Shown here in pieces: positions 47,652-56,057 of a stretch of DNA of 64,000 bases. The stretch is from Arthrospira sp. PCC 9108 (GTDB lineage: Bacteria > Cyanobacteriota > Cyanobacteriia > Cyanobacteriales > Microcoleaceae), in contig CP066886.1 of NCBI GenBank assembly GCA_016745315.1, positions 2,852,501 through 2,916,500 of the forward strand, in the 5' to 3' direction. Each line of letters starts with the position of its first letter. Positions within the stretch are counted from its first letter, which is position 1. The position numbers and the translations under genes were made by a program. The notes under the pieces are model-generated. The model had not been told where the DNA came from, did not search any database, and saw only the letters and a program-made list of their open reading frames with translations.

Positions 47652-48080
47652 TTAACTGTTTACTGCTAACTGTTTGCTTGCCTCAGCCGAGCCCTGGGTT
47701 CCCAGTTGAATCAATTCAACCTTATACCCGTCTGGGTCTTCCACGAAAGCAATCACCGTTGATCCGTGTTTCATCGGCCCTGGTTCTCGGCTAATTTTAC
47801 CCCCTGCTGCCCGAATTTGCTCACAGGTGCTATAAATATCATCCACACCGAGGGCAATATGGCCGTAAGCGTCTCCCAGGTTATAGCTATCAACGCCCCA
47901 GTTATAGGTCAGTTCAATGACACTATGATCAGCTTCATCCCCATATCCCACAAAGGCTAGGGTAAACTTTCCCCCTGGATAATCTTTCTGCCGCAGCAGT
48001 TTCATTCCCAGAATATCACAGTAAAATTTCAGTGACTCATCCAAGTTGCCGACCCGCAGCATTGTGTGTAGAAGTCTCAT
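47652..48080 (-). CDS. gloA: Lactoylglutathione lyase (glyoxalase I)
   Basis: The 142-residue product begins MRLLHTMLRVGNLDESLKFY and includes LAFVGYGDEADHSVIELTYN and VAFVEDPDGYKVELIQLG. These place the metal-binding His/Glu residues of the vicinal-oxygen-chelate fold. It converts the methylglyoxal-glutathione hemithioacetal to S-lactoylglutathione. It stands upstream of clpB on the same strand. Confidence 0.93.
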   Translation of the reverse strand: MRLLHTMLRVGNLDESLKFYCDILGMKLLRQKDYPGGKFTLAFVGYGDEADHSVIELTYNWGVDSYNLGDAYGHIALGVDDIYSTCEQIRAAGGKISREPGPMKHGSTVIAFVEDPDGYKVELIQLGTQGSAEASKQLAVNS

Positions 48081-48404
48081 GAGATTGGTTCTCCTCCTCT
48101 GAAGATTAGTCCTTACCTGTTATTTTAAGGAAATCTCCCCAGTTTGTCTTGGGGATTGACTCATGGGAACATATAGCGCCAGGAGTGCTACTGAGTTTCT
48201 TGGTGACTGGCACCAGCCCCCTCTCCCACCACTACCTAGAAATCAACAACCACAAACCCCGTTTGTTTTTCTTTTCTGGCGATCGCTATCTCTAACCCTT
48301 CCCTTGTACCCTTGTCCCCTTCTTCTCAAGGCGATCGACCTTTAAACACTGTTCACAAACCTTTTCAGTCTTCCTTACGACACACCGACAAACTCCCTAA
48401 AATA

Positions 48405-48697
48405 CCCTATATATGTCGGCACGGATTCCCATTCTTTTACTATAGGTCAAGTTAGGGGGATTTGTCAAGGAAAAATCGGCGAAATTTGGGGATTTTTTTT
48501 GTGTTCCTAAGTGGGGGTACTGGTGGCGGGTCTACCGGCAAAGGCGATCGCATTTTATCACTGTGTCAATAATTGAGAGCCGCACCCTGAGACAGGATAT
48601 ATTTTCCCATGACTTTACCATAGCCAAAATGATTAAATTTTCCTTAAAAATTCACCGGATAACTTCCCAACTCGATAGATAGGATATAATCAAGCTA
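48405..48697 (+). promoter_or_regulatory. Repeated upstream region, copy A
   Basis: About 290 bp closely resembling 52277-52560. Shared blocks include ATTCCCATT, CTATAGGTCAAGTT, GATTTGTCAAGG, GCGATCGCATTTTATCACTG followed by TGTCAATAATTG, CCATAGCCAAAATGATTAAA, and TATAATCAAG at the right end. TATAAT 48685-48690 may be a -10 box, 306 bp before the ATG of the PPC/RTX gene. The remainder of the 916-bp gap from 48081 holds no supported gene. Confidence 0.7.
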
Positions 48698-48996
48698 ATC
48701 TACTGATAATCAAACCAATTTGGTAGACGGCGTGCTTTTGAGAGACAAGTAGAGAAACAGCGATCGAAGTCGGAACCCTCTTGGGTTATGGGTGGGGGTG
48801 AATCAATACCTCCCACATCTCAGGCTAACAGCAAAGAAACCAAGGGTTGAATCTATATAAAAAAACGTGACTCAAGGTGGGAGTTTAAGGAAATCTTGAG
48901 TCTGGTTTGTCATGTCCGATTTCCCTAATCTCCCCATCACTTTGATTGAGGGGATGAATAGGTATTCAATACATTTCGTTTCATGGAGAAATTAAA

Positions 48997-51900
48997 ATGC
49001 CTAATGAAACTGTCAACAATATCATTCTAATAGATGAATTTGAACCCAATGATAGCCGGGAAACCGCTACAGATTTAGGGTTGCTATCTGAATTGAATGT
49101 TTGGGGTAACCTCAGTCTTCATGATGGAGACTTAGATTGGTTTAAGTTTGCGATCGCCAATACCGGAAGAGATTATCATTACTTATCAATTTGGTCTGAT
49201 TATGAAAACCTAAATTTGTCCCTGTATGATGCTGAGGGAGTCTTGATTGAGACTTCCAGTGACAGTATTGATGCTCAGGGTTCGATGAGTTTAGAAGGAT
49301 TAGAAGCCGGCACTTACCATGTCCAGGTTTATGGAGATGAAGGCATCACTAGCCCTAACTATATGCTTGAGATCGATGCTCCCTGGGATATCACGATGAC
49401 CCCAGACGAATTTGAGCAAAATGATAGCCTGGAAACAGCTACAGATTTAGGGTTGCTATCTGAAGATAATACCTGGTCTGGTCTCAGTATTCATGCTGAA
49501 GACTCCGACTGGTTTAAGTTTGCGATCGCTCAAACCGGAAGATGGAATAATTCCGTATCAATTAGTTTCTCCTACTCTTATGAACCCATCAATTTGTCCC
49601 TATATGATGCTGAGGGAGTCTTGATAACAACTGCCATTGGTTATAATGGGTCTATAATTAGTTTAGATGGACAAGAAGCTGGAACTTACTATGTTCAGGT
49701 CTATGGTGATGATGGCGTTATTAATCCTGAATACAGTCTCTCTATTAACGTTCCCTGGGATATCACTATGACCGAAGATGAACCAGATGAATTTGAACCT
49801 AACGATAGTCTGGAAACCGCCACAGATTTAGGCTTATATCCAAAAAATGACTTTTTATTTTATGAATATTACTTGTATGGAATGGAGGAATACCCGCCTA
49901 GTTCATGGAGTGGTATGAGTATTCACTCTGGAGACTCAGACTGGTTGAAATTTAATATGACTGAGACTGGAGAAAACTATGATTATGTTTCAATCTCTTC
50001 CTCATACTATGGCTACAACCTGGATTTTGCCCTGTATGATGCTGAGGGAGTCTTGATTGAAGATTCAACCAGTGGTACTTCGATCAGCCTAGAAGGACTG
50101 GAAGCTGGCACTTACCATATCCAGGTATATGGCAATGACGGAGCAATTAACCCTGAATATAGCATCAGTATTCGGGCTTCCCTAGAGGCATTCCCAGACA
50201 GGTTTGAACCTAACGATAGTATGGAAACTGCCACAGATTTGGGATTTTTGTCAAAGGATTGGTGGACTTCTGTATTCTCACATGGATTTGATCCTCCCTC
50301 TTATTTCTGGAATCTCTTGAGTATTCACTCTGTAGACTCGGATTGGTTTAAGTTTGAGATAGATAGGTTTGGACGAAGAGGTGATTATGTCTCAGTTAGT
50401 CACTCTTACTACTCTAGTGACTATCTGAATTTTGCCCTGTATGATGCTGAAGGAGTCTTGATTAACACTTCCAATACTGATGATGGGGAACGGATTAGTT
50501 TAGAGGAACTTGACGCTGGAACTTACTATGTTCAGGTTTATGGAGATGAGGGAGTAACGAATCATGACTATACTCTAATCATTGAGCCTCCCATGGCAGT
50601 GATTCCAGATGATTTTGAACCCAATGACAGTATTGAAATGGCTACAGATTTGGGTTTCCTATCAGAAAATGAATGGAGTTCTCCGGGTCAGCCGAGTATT
50701 GATTTGTCTAGTCTGAGTATTCATTCGGGTGATTCTGACTGGTTCAAGTTTGAGATAAATCAGCCGGGAGTACTAAGTGGTAGAATCTACATTTGGCGTT
50801 TGTATCCTAATATATATGAATGGGGAAAATTAGACCTGTATGATGCCGAAGGGGTTCTGATTGAATCTGGTAATGAAAATCTGATTAGCCTAAATGAACT
50901 CGAACCAGGAACCTATCATGTTCACGTATATGGTGTTGATGAAGTTGATGCTTATAACTATTCTATGGAAATCCGGGCATTTGAACTGCTACCCGAACTA
51001 GAACCAGAACCTATTGTTGAGGAACCAGAAAACGAATCGGAAACTGAACCTATTGTTGAGGAACCGGAAAACGAATCGGAACCTATTATTGAGGAACCGG
51101 AAAACGAACCGGAAACTGAACCTATTATTGAGGAACCGGAAAACGAATCGGAACCTATTGTTGAGGAACCCGAAACCGAACCAGAAACTGAACCTATTAT
51201 TGAGGAACCAGAAACCGAACCCGAACCTATTGTTGAGGAACCGGAAAACGAATCGGAACCTATTGTTGAGGAACCGGAAACTGAACCGGAAACTGAACCT
51301 ATTATTGAGGAACCAGAAACCGAATCGGAACCTATTGTTGAGGAACCGGAAGTCTTTGAACAACCGATTTTTGTGCCGATTCAATTTCCGAGTTTTGCTT
51401 CTGTGAGTTCTCCTGAGCCTTCTGAGGATACGGAAACTTTCAGTGAACCGGAACCGCCAGTGATGACACCGATTAACTTACTGGTTGATGTGGGTGAGGT
51501 GATACCTGCTATACCGGAAGCGCCGCCACTTTCTGCTAATAACTCAATTACTCAACCTTTCCCTAATCAGTGGTTTGGTAGTGATGGGGATGATTTGATT
51601 ATGGGTAGTGATTCTGATGAAACTTTGCTGGGTTTTGAAGGAGATGATTTTCTGGATGCACGCCAGGGAAATAATACCCTATTTGGAGGTCAGGGAAATG
51701 ATACTTTAGTTGGGGGTTCCGGTCGTGATGCTTTGTTGGGAAATAAGGATGATGATATCCTGTTTGGTGGTAACTCTGGTGATACTCTCTATGGCGGTCA
51801 AGGTGATGATACTCTAGTGGCGGGTGAGGGTAATTCTCTGTTGTTTGGTGATAAGGGGAATGATATATTATATGGGGGTTCGGAGGGAATTGATACGTTG

Positions 51901-52176
51901 AATGGGGGAGAGGGAAATGATACTTTTGTGATGCTTCCCGGTGAGGGTTATACTGTGGTGGCTGATTGGGAGATGAATCAAGATGTGATGGTTTTGTTGG
52001 GTGATGCTACTAACTATCGCATGGGGGATTTACCCCAGGGATTTACTAATGCTACTGCTATTTACCAAATTGGGGAGACTGATAAAATCGTCGGTATTAT
52101 TGAGGGTGTGACGAGTTTGAACTTGGAAGATGCTAGTATCTTTCAGTTTGTGGAGGGGGTCGGGAGTCTGGCTTGA
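48997..52176 (+). CDS. Large secreted PPC-repeat and RTX (Ca-binding) protein
   Basis: 1059 residues; GGAGAA precedes the ATG. Five repeats of about 120-130 residues, each with EFEPNDSxETATDLG, DSDWFKF, LYDAEGVLI and LEAGTYHVQVYG, are PPC-type (bacterial pre-peptidase C-terminal) beta domains, starting near residues 10, 134, 264, 394 and 527. A Glu/Pro-rich linker (about 667-790, units of EEPENESEPIV) follows. Then come RTX nonapeptides (GGQGNDTLVGGSGRDALLG) that bind Ca2+ and a short end domain. There is no signal peptide, as for type I secretion. Likely a cell-surface protein. Confidence 0.85.
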   Translation: MPNETVNNIILIDEFEPNDSRETATDLGLLSELNVWGNLSLHDGDLDWFKFAIANTGRDYHYLSIWSDYENLNLSLYDAEGVLIETSSDSIDAQGSMSLEGLEAGTYHVQVYGDEGITSPNYMLEIDAPWDITMTPDEFEQNDSLETATDLGLLSEDNTWSGLSIHAEDSDWFKFAIAQTGRWNNSVSISFSYSYEPINLSLYDAEGVLITTAIGYNGSIISLDGQEAGTYYVQVYGDDGVINPEYSLSINVPWDITMTEDEPDEFEPNDSLETATDLGLYPKNDFLFYEYYLYGMEEYPPSSWSGMSIHSGDSDWLKFNMTETGENYDYVSISSSYYGYNLDFALYDAEGVLIEDSTSGTSISLEGLEAGTYHIQVYGNDGAINPEYSISIRASLEAFPDRFEPNDSMETATDLGFLSKDWWTSVFSHGFDPPSYFWNLLSIHSVDSDWFKFEIDRFGRRGDYVSVSHSYYSSDYLNFALYDAEGVLINTSNTDDGERISLEELDAGTYYVQVYGDEGVTNHDYTLIIEPPMAVIPDDFEPNDSIEMATDLGFLSENEWSSPGQPSIDLSSLSIHSGDSDWFKFEINQPGVLSGRIYIWRLYPNIYEWGKLDLYDAEGVLIESGNENLISLNELEPGTYHVHVYGVDEVDAYNYSMEIRAFELLPELEPEPIVEEPENESETEPIVEEPENESEPIIEEPENEPETEPIIEEPENESEPIVEEPETEPETEPIIEEPETEPEPIVEEPENESEPIVEEPETEPETEPIIEEPETESEPIVEEPEVFEQPIFVPIQFPSFASVSSPEPSEDTETFSEPEPPVMTPINLLVDVGEVIPAIPEAPPLSANNSITQPFPNQWFGSDGDDLIMGSDSDETLLGFEGDDFLDARQGNNTLFGGQGNDTLVGGSGRDALLGNKDDDILFGGNSGDTLYGGQGDDTLVAGEGNSLLFGDKGNDILYGGSEGIDTLNGGEGNDTFVMLPGEGYTVVADWEMNQDVMVLLGDATNYRMGDLPQGFTNATAIYQIGETDKIVGIIEGVTSLNLEDASIFQFVEGVGSLA

Positions 52177-52223
52177 AGTGGCTAGAACTGATTAAGTAGA
52201 CTTCCTGGTTGATTAATTAATGG

Positions 52224-52255
52224 TGTCGGGGTGGTTTCGGAACTACTCCGACTTT
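52224..52255 (+). terminator. Terminator after the PPC/RTX gene
   Basis: GTCGGGGTGGTT and AACTACTCCGAC form a hairpin with two mismatches and a TCGG tetraloop, followed by TTTG. It lies 48 bp after the stop. Confidence 0.55.
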
Positions 52256-52276
52256 GACATCTAAATAGCCCCCAAA

Positions 52277-52560
52277 AAAGCCATATATATGCCGCCACGG
52301 ATTCCCATTGTTTAACTATAGGTCAAGTTCGGAGATTTGTCAAGGGAAAATGGGGGGATTTTTGGGGTTCCCCTAACTGGGGGTACTGGTGGAGGTTCTA
52401 CGGGAAAAGCGATCGCATTTTATCACTGTGTCAATAATTGGCATCAAGACCCTGGGGCTGTGTAGGTTTGGCGATTACTTCACCATAGCCAAAATGATTA
52501 AATTTTCATTAAAAAGTCACCGTCTTTACTTTCCAATTGGAGGGAGAGCATATAATCAAG
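52277..52560 (+). promoter_or_regulatory. Repeated upstream region, copy B
   Basis: This is the paralogue of 48405-48697, with the same ordered blocks. TATAAT 52551-52556 lies 37 bp before ATG 52593 and is a plausible -10 box. The most conserved core is the GCGATCGCATTTTATCACTG block and the CCATAGCCAAAATGATTAAA block. Confidence 0.7.
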
Positions 52561-52592
52561 TTACTCTACCTTATACACTTAATCAAGTCCCT

Positions 52593-53069
52593 ATGAAACT
52601 AAGATTCAAACCATCACGTAATGTGGCAAGTTACAGCACTGTAGCCATCAGCATTGCTATGGCGATTACCCTGGGGCTACCTGGTGCTGCTTCAGATAGA
52701 CGCTTCGTTCAACAAGTGCGTCAACAATTGACGCAAGCAGGAGTGGCTTTAGGAATTTCGGGGAGTTATCAGCTTAGTCATGAGCCCTATGTAGGTGATA
52801 TCGGTCATAACCAAAAGGATTATCTCTACCTGAACTTAAATTCAGGTTCATCTTACGTTCTGGTCGGTGTTTGTGATGAAGATTGTCGAGATATAGACTT
52901 ATCACTTTATGATGAAAATAACAATCTGATTGACTCTGATACCGCGCTTGATGACTACCCAATGGTAGAAGTTGACCCCAAATGGAATGGTCGATTTAAG
53001 GTTGAGGTAACAATGGCTAACTGTAATGCTTCAACCTGCTATTACGGGGTGGGGGTTTTTGCTCGGTAA
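52593..53069 (+). CDS. Small exported PPC-like protein
   Basis: ATG 52593 gives 158 residues; the longer frame from 52389 overlaps the promoter region. A signal peptide is likely (SYSTVAISIAMAITLGLPGAAS). The mature part has LNLNSGSSYVLVGVCDEDCR and DIDLSLYDENNNLIDSD, a single PPC-like beta domain with four Cys that could pair. It shares the upstream region and the fold with the large gene before it, so both may be co-regulated surface or periplasmic proteins. Confidence 0.75.
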   Translation: MKLRFKPSRNVASYSTVAISIAMAITLGLPGAASDRRFVQQVRQQLTQAGVALGISGSYQLSHEPYVGDIGHNQKDYLYLNLNSGSSYVLVGVCDEDCRDIDLSLYDENNNLIDSDTALDDYPMVEVDPKWNGRFKVEVTMANCNASTCYYGVGVFAR

Positions 53070-53109
53070 TCATCTTAAATGGGAATGATGACTTGGAAAA
53101 TAAATATAT

Positions 53110-53138
53110 GGGGGGAATTGATGAATTCCCCCCTTTTT
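53110..53138 (+). terminator. Strong rho-independent terminator
   Basis: GGGGGGAATT and AATTCCCCCC pair perfectly over 10 bp with a GATG loop, followed by five Ts. It is located 41 bp after the small PPC-like gene. Confidence 0.9.
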
Positions 53139-53227
53139 GCTGAGGACAGTTGTGGGAATGTCGCTAACTGCAATTCCCGATTGTATGGGTAATGACTCGC
53201 CGGGGTTGAACTTAAACAGTAGGCAGC

Positions 53228-53330
53228 CAAAAGCCATATATATTTCGCCACATATTCCCACTCTATAAATATAGGTCAAGCTGGGGGATTTGTCAATAAA
53301 AAATCGGTAAATTTTTGGTTTTTTTTATAC
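53228..53330 (+). repeat. Partial third copy of the repeated upstream region
   Basis: AGCCATATATAT, ATTCCCA, TATAGGTCAAGCTGGGGGATT and the T-rich end match the first 100 bp of copies A and B. The distal part with HIP1 and the -10 is missing. It lies about 255 bp before fmdA. Confidence 0.6.
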
Positions 53331-53399
53331 TCCAATATTGTCATGATTTAGGAAACTCTAACTTTGGGCAGGTTTGAGATAGCTGGCTCTGAGGCTTTA

Positions 53400-53418
53400 G
53401 AGAATGATTATCATTATT
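53400..53418. promoter_or_regulatory. Candidate Fur box upstream of the amidase gene
   Basis: GAGAATGATTATCATTATT matches the 19-bp Fur consensus at 16 positions. It lies 165 bp before the fmdA ATG. No binding data can be inferred. Confidence 0.5.
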
Positions 53419-53445
53419 AAAAGTATCCAGATAAATTGATATTTT

Positions 53446-53459
53446 GTATCTAAAATTAC
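53446..53459 (+). promoter_or_regulatory. Candidate NtcA site upstream of the amidase gene
   Basis: GTATCTAAAATTAC is a perfect GTA-N8-TAC core, the site of the nitrogen regulator NtcA. It is 123 bp before the fmdA ATG. A well-spaced -10 box is not evident. Confidence 0.45.
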
Positions 53460-53582
53460 ATTTTGTTATCTAGGGAATAGGTGAAGATGTCTTAACATCG
53501 AGAGACTAAGATTCAAAAAGAATTGAATCATTAAGTTTTGTTGATTAAAAAACCATCATGATGAAGGGTAATCAGGAAAAAA

Positions 53583-54770
53583 ATGCCGCAAACACTATTT
53601 AAAGTTGATCTAACTAAACCAATGTCGGAACAAGAAATGCCGGGACATAATCGCTGGCATCCAGACATTCCTGCGGTGGTTTCTGTTAATCCGGGAGACA
53701 TTTTTCGGATTGAATGCAAGGACTGGACAGACGGACAAATCCAAAATAATGATAGTCCCGACGACGTTCGAGATGTAGATCTAAGTGTGGTTCACGTTCT
53801 CAGTGGGCCGATTTATGTAAACGGTGCTCAACCAGGAGATATTTTAGTTGTAGATATTCTGGATATTGGTGCATTACAGGGAGATGAATGGGGCTTTACG
53901 GGAATTTTTGCGCGGGAAAATGGGGGTGGTTTTCTAACTGATCATTTTCCGAATGCAGCTAAAGCTATTTGGGATTTACAGGGAATTTATACGAGTTCTC
54001 GCCATATTCCGGGAGTACGTTTTGCGGGTATTACTCACCCTGGATTAATTGGCTGTGCGCCTTCCTATGAACTGTTGATGCAGTGGAATAAACGGGAAAG
54101 GGAATTAGTAGAAACAGGGGGTCCGGTTTGGAAACCAGAAATTCCACCTCTGGCGGCTTTACCAAACCCAGAAAATGCGGTTTTGGGAACATTAACTGGG
54201 TCGGAATTTGAGCGGGTGGCGGCGGAAGCGGCGCGGACGGTTCCACCTCGGGAACATGGCGGAAACTGCGATATTAAGAATTTGTCGCGGGGGTCGCGGA
54301 TTTATTTTCCGGTGTATGTAGAGGGGGCGAAATTGTCTATGGGAGATATTCATTTTTCCCAGGGAGATGGGGAAATTTCGTTTTGTGGCGCTATTGAAAT
54401 GTCGGGATATATCGACCTCCATGTTGATCTGATTAAAGGGGGGGTGGAAAAGTATGCAATGGTGAATCCGATTTTTAAACCTGGTCCGGTAGAACCTCGC
54501 TATTCGGAGTATTTGATATTTGAGGGGATTTCGGTGGATGAGTTTACTGGGAAACAGTATTATTTGGATGCTCATGTTTCCTATCGTCGGGCTTGTTTGA
54601 ATGCGATCGCATATTTACAAAAGTTTGGATTTACGGGAGAACAGGCTTATTTGCTATTGAGTTCAGCCCCGGTAGAAGGTCGAATTAGTGGTATTGTGGA
54701 TATTCCGAATGCTTGTTGTACGGTGGCGATACCAACGGAGATTTTTGATCGCAATATTTTGCCAACTTAG
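53583..54770 (+). CDS. fmdA: Acetamidase/formamidase
   Basis: The 395-residue product has the FmdA/AmdA pattern: PGDIFRIECKDWTDGQI, YVNGAQPGDILVVDILD, TGIFARENGGGFLTDHFP, HPGLIGCAPSYELL, GGNCDIKNLSRGSRIYFPVY and FSQGDGEISFCGAIEMSG. It hydrolyses short amides to ammonia and acid, a nitrogen-scavenging reaction in the cytosol. An FmdB-type gene follows at 54839, the usual partner. Upstream are candidate NtcA and Fur sites. Confidence 0.93.
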   Translation: MPQTLFKVDLTKPMSEQEMPGHNRWHPDIPAVVSVNPGDIFRIECKDWTDGQIQNNDSPDDVRDVDLSVVHVLSGPIYVNGAQPGDILVVDILDIGALQGDEWGFTGIFARENGGGFLTDHFPNAAKAIWDLQGIYTSSRHIPGVRFAGITHPGLIGCAPSYELLMQWNKRERELVETGGPVWKPEIPPLAALPNPENAVLGTLTGSEFERVAAEAARTVPPREHGGNCDIKNLSRGSRIYFPVYVEGAKLSMGDIHFSQGDGEISFCGAIEMSGYIDLHVDLIKGGVEKYAMVNPIFKPGPVEPRYSEYLIFEGISVDEFTGKQYYLDAHVSYRRACLNAIAYLQKFGFTGEQAYLLLSSAPVEGRISGIVDIPNACCTVAIPTEIFDRNILPT

Positions 54771-54838
54771 TAGTGTAATTATCACCCCTAGTCAGTAGGA
54801 ACTGGGGGGAGTTAGATAGGATAGGGAGAATGAGGAAA

Positions 54839-55111
54839 ATGCCACTGTATGAATTTCGTTGTGCTAATTGCGGAGAGTTTGAAAAATGGCAGACTCTGGC
54901 GGAGGTGGGAACTCCGGTTTCCTGTCCTCAATGTCAACATAAAAGTGAAAAAATATTTTCGCCGCCCAATATTAATTTGAATTCGAGGGGGTTAAGTTGG
55001 CGACGGGGAGAAAGTAAAGAACCCAAATTGGTGAAAAGCGATCGCCAACCATCATCTCCCCGATATAAACAAAGTAGGTGCGATCGCCCTTGGATGATAG
55101 GTCACGGTTGA
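54839..55111 (+). CDS. fmdB: FmdB-family zinc ribbon protein
   Basis: ATG 54839 (MPLYEFRCANCGEFEKWQ) gives 90 residues. Two CxxC pairs (CANC, CPQC) form the FmdB zinc ribbon; the basic carboxy tail is disordered. FmdB proteins are thought to regulate the amidase or act as small zinc-binding regulators. It lies 68 bp after fmdA on the same strand. Confidence 0.88.
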   Translation: MPLYEFRCANCGEFEKWQTLAEVGTPVSCPQCQHKSEKIFSPPNINLNSRGLSWRRGESKEPKLVKSDRQPSSPRYKQSRCDRPWMIGHG

Positions 55112-55187
55112 ATTATATTCTGTGTGGGTGGGCTGTTGTCTGGTGAAAATTTATGGCACAATCAGGAATTAAGAATATTGACTGGTA

Positions 55188-55430
55188 ATGCCGAAAAAGA
55201 CAAAATTTCCCTATCTGGTGGGTTCTAAATGGACGGCTACCCAAAAAACTTGGGGATGGCGACATTTTCAGGTGGTTAACCGTAAAAATCAGGGTCAGTT
55301 GGTTTTTGCGGAGTTGGTGGCTTCCTGTGACCCGACAGTTAGATTTTGGTTGAATGCTAAACAGCTTAAAGATCGTAATCTGTGGGAACCTGGGTGGCAG
55401 TCTACCCAAGAACTTGATGATGGAGATTGA
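55188..55430 (+). CDS. TIGR02450-type Trp-rich protein
   Basis: The 80-residue product reads YLVGSKWTATQKTWGWRHFQ and RFWLNAKQLKDRNLWEPGW, the conserved Trp-rich pattern of a small family common in cyanobacteria. Function is unknown. It ends 3 bp before the next gene's ATG, so both are probably one unit. Confidence 0.8.
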   Translation: MPKKTKFPYLVGSKWTATQKTWGWRHFQVVNRKNQGQLVFAELVASCDPTVRFWLNAKQLKDRNLWEPGWQSTQELDDGD

Positions 55431-55433
55431 TAT

Positions 55434-56021
55434 ATGGATTATAGCTATATTCAACAGGCGATCGCTCAATTAGAAACTGCCACCAGTGAACTACAGAATA
55501 TGGTTGATCATGTTCCTCCCGAACAGGCTAAAATTCTACGGGTTAGGGAAGTTGAGGAGAGTATCAGAAATACTCTCGCCTATCTGGAGGCGGCGATTAA
55601 CCCCCCTAGCTTGGAACATTTACCGCCAGATGTGTTAGAAAGGGCACAGGCTTTAAAGATTCCCCTGGGAGATGTTGAGGTACAAATGGCGATGGTATCT
55701 CATGATTTGTCTCAGGTGATGGCAATTCTGACGGAAATGGAAAACCGCGCCCAAACTATTCGCAGGCGACGGGATTATTTTTTGGTTAGACTTCCTGATA
55801 TGCCTATTGAAGTTTTGGGGTCGCGGCTTCCAGTATATACGGCGGAGGACTTTAAGGGGTCGCCTGAACCTGTATCTAAGGAGGTTCGAGATCAACTCAA
55901 GGCTAAGTATGGCATCGATCGCTTAATTATGGAGAAATCTGTGCGATCGCGTGCTACCTTATTTGAGAAAATCAAACAGGCGAAACAGGCTCTAGAACAT
56001 CCATCACCCCAGGATGAATAA
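55434..56021 (+). CDS. Hypothetical helical protein
   Basis: The 195-residue product is strongly helical: residues 1-50 (YIQQAIAQLETATSELQNMV) and 85-115 (MAMVSHDLSQVMAILTEMEN) look like coiled-coil segments, with a basic stretch RRRRDYF. No family is recognised. It follows the Trp-rich gene with 3-bp spacing. Confidence 0.65.
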   Translation: MDYSYIQQAIAQLETATSELQNMVDHVPPEQAKILRVREVEESIRNTLAYLEAAINPPSLEHLPPDVLERAQALKIPLGDVEVQMAMVSHDLSQVMAILTEMENRAQTIRRRRDYFLVRLPDMPIEVLGSRLPVYTAEDFKGSPEPVSKEVRDQLKAKYGIDRLIMEKSVRSRATLFEKIKQAKQALEHPSPQDE

Positions 56022-56057
56022 TCAAAACAGACCATAGGTAAATTGGTGGCAATGGTG

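Noticed and set aside
48163..48345. 60-codon ORF downstream of gloA
   Set aside because: Low-complexity Pro/Leu sequence without a ribosome binding site, in a region that is otherwise regulatory.
50998..51406. ORFs on the other frames and strand over the Glu/Pro region (Asn/Arg/Phe-rich)
   Set aside because: They are the shadow of the repetitive coding sequence of the PPC/RTX gene and have no ribosome binding site.
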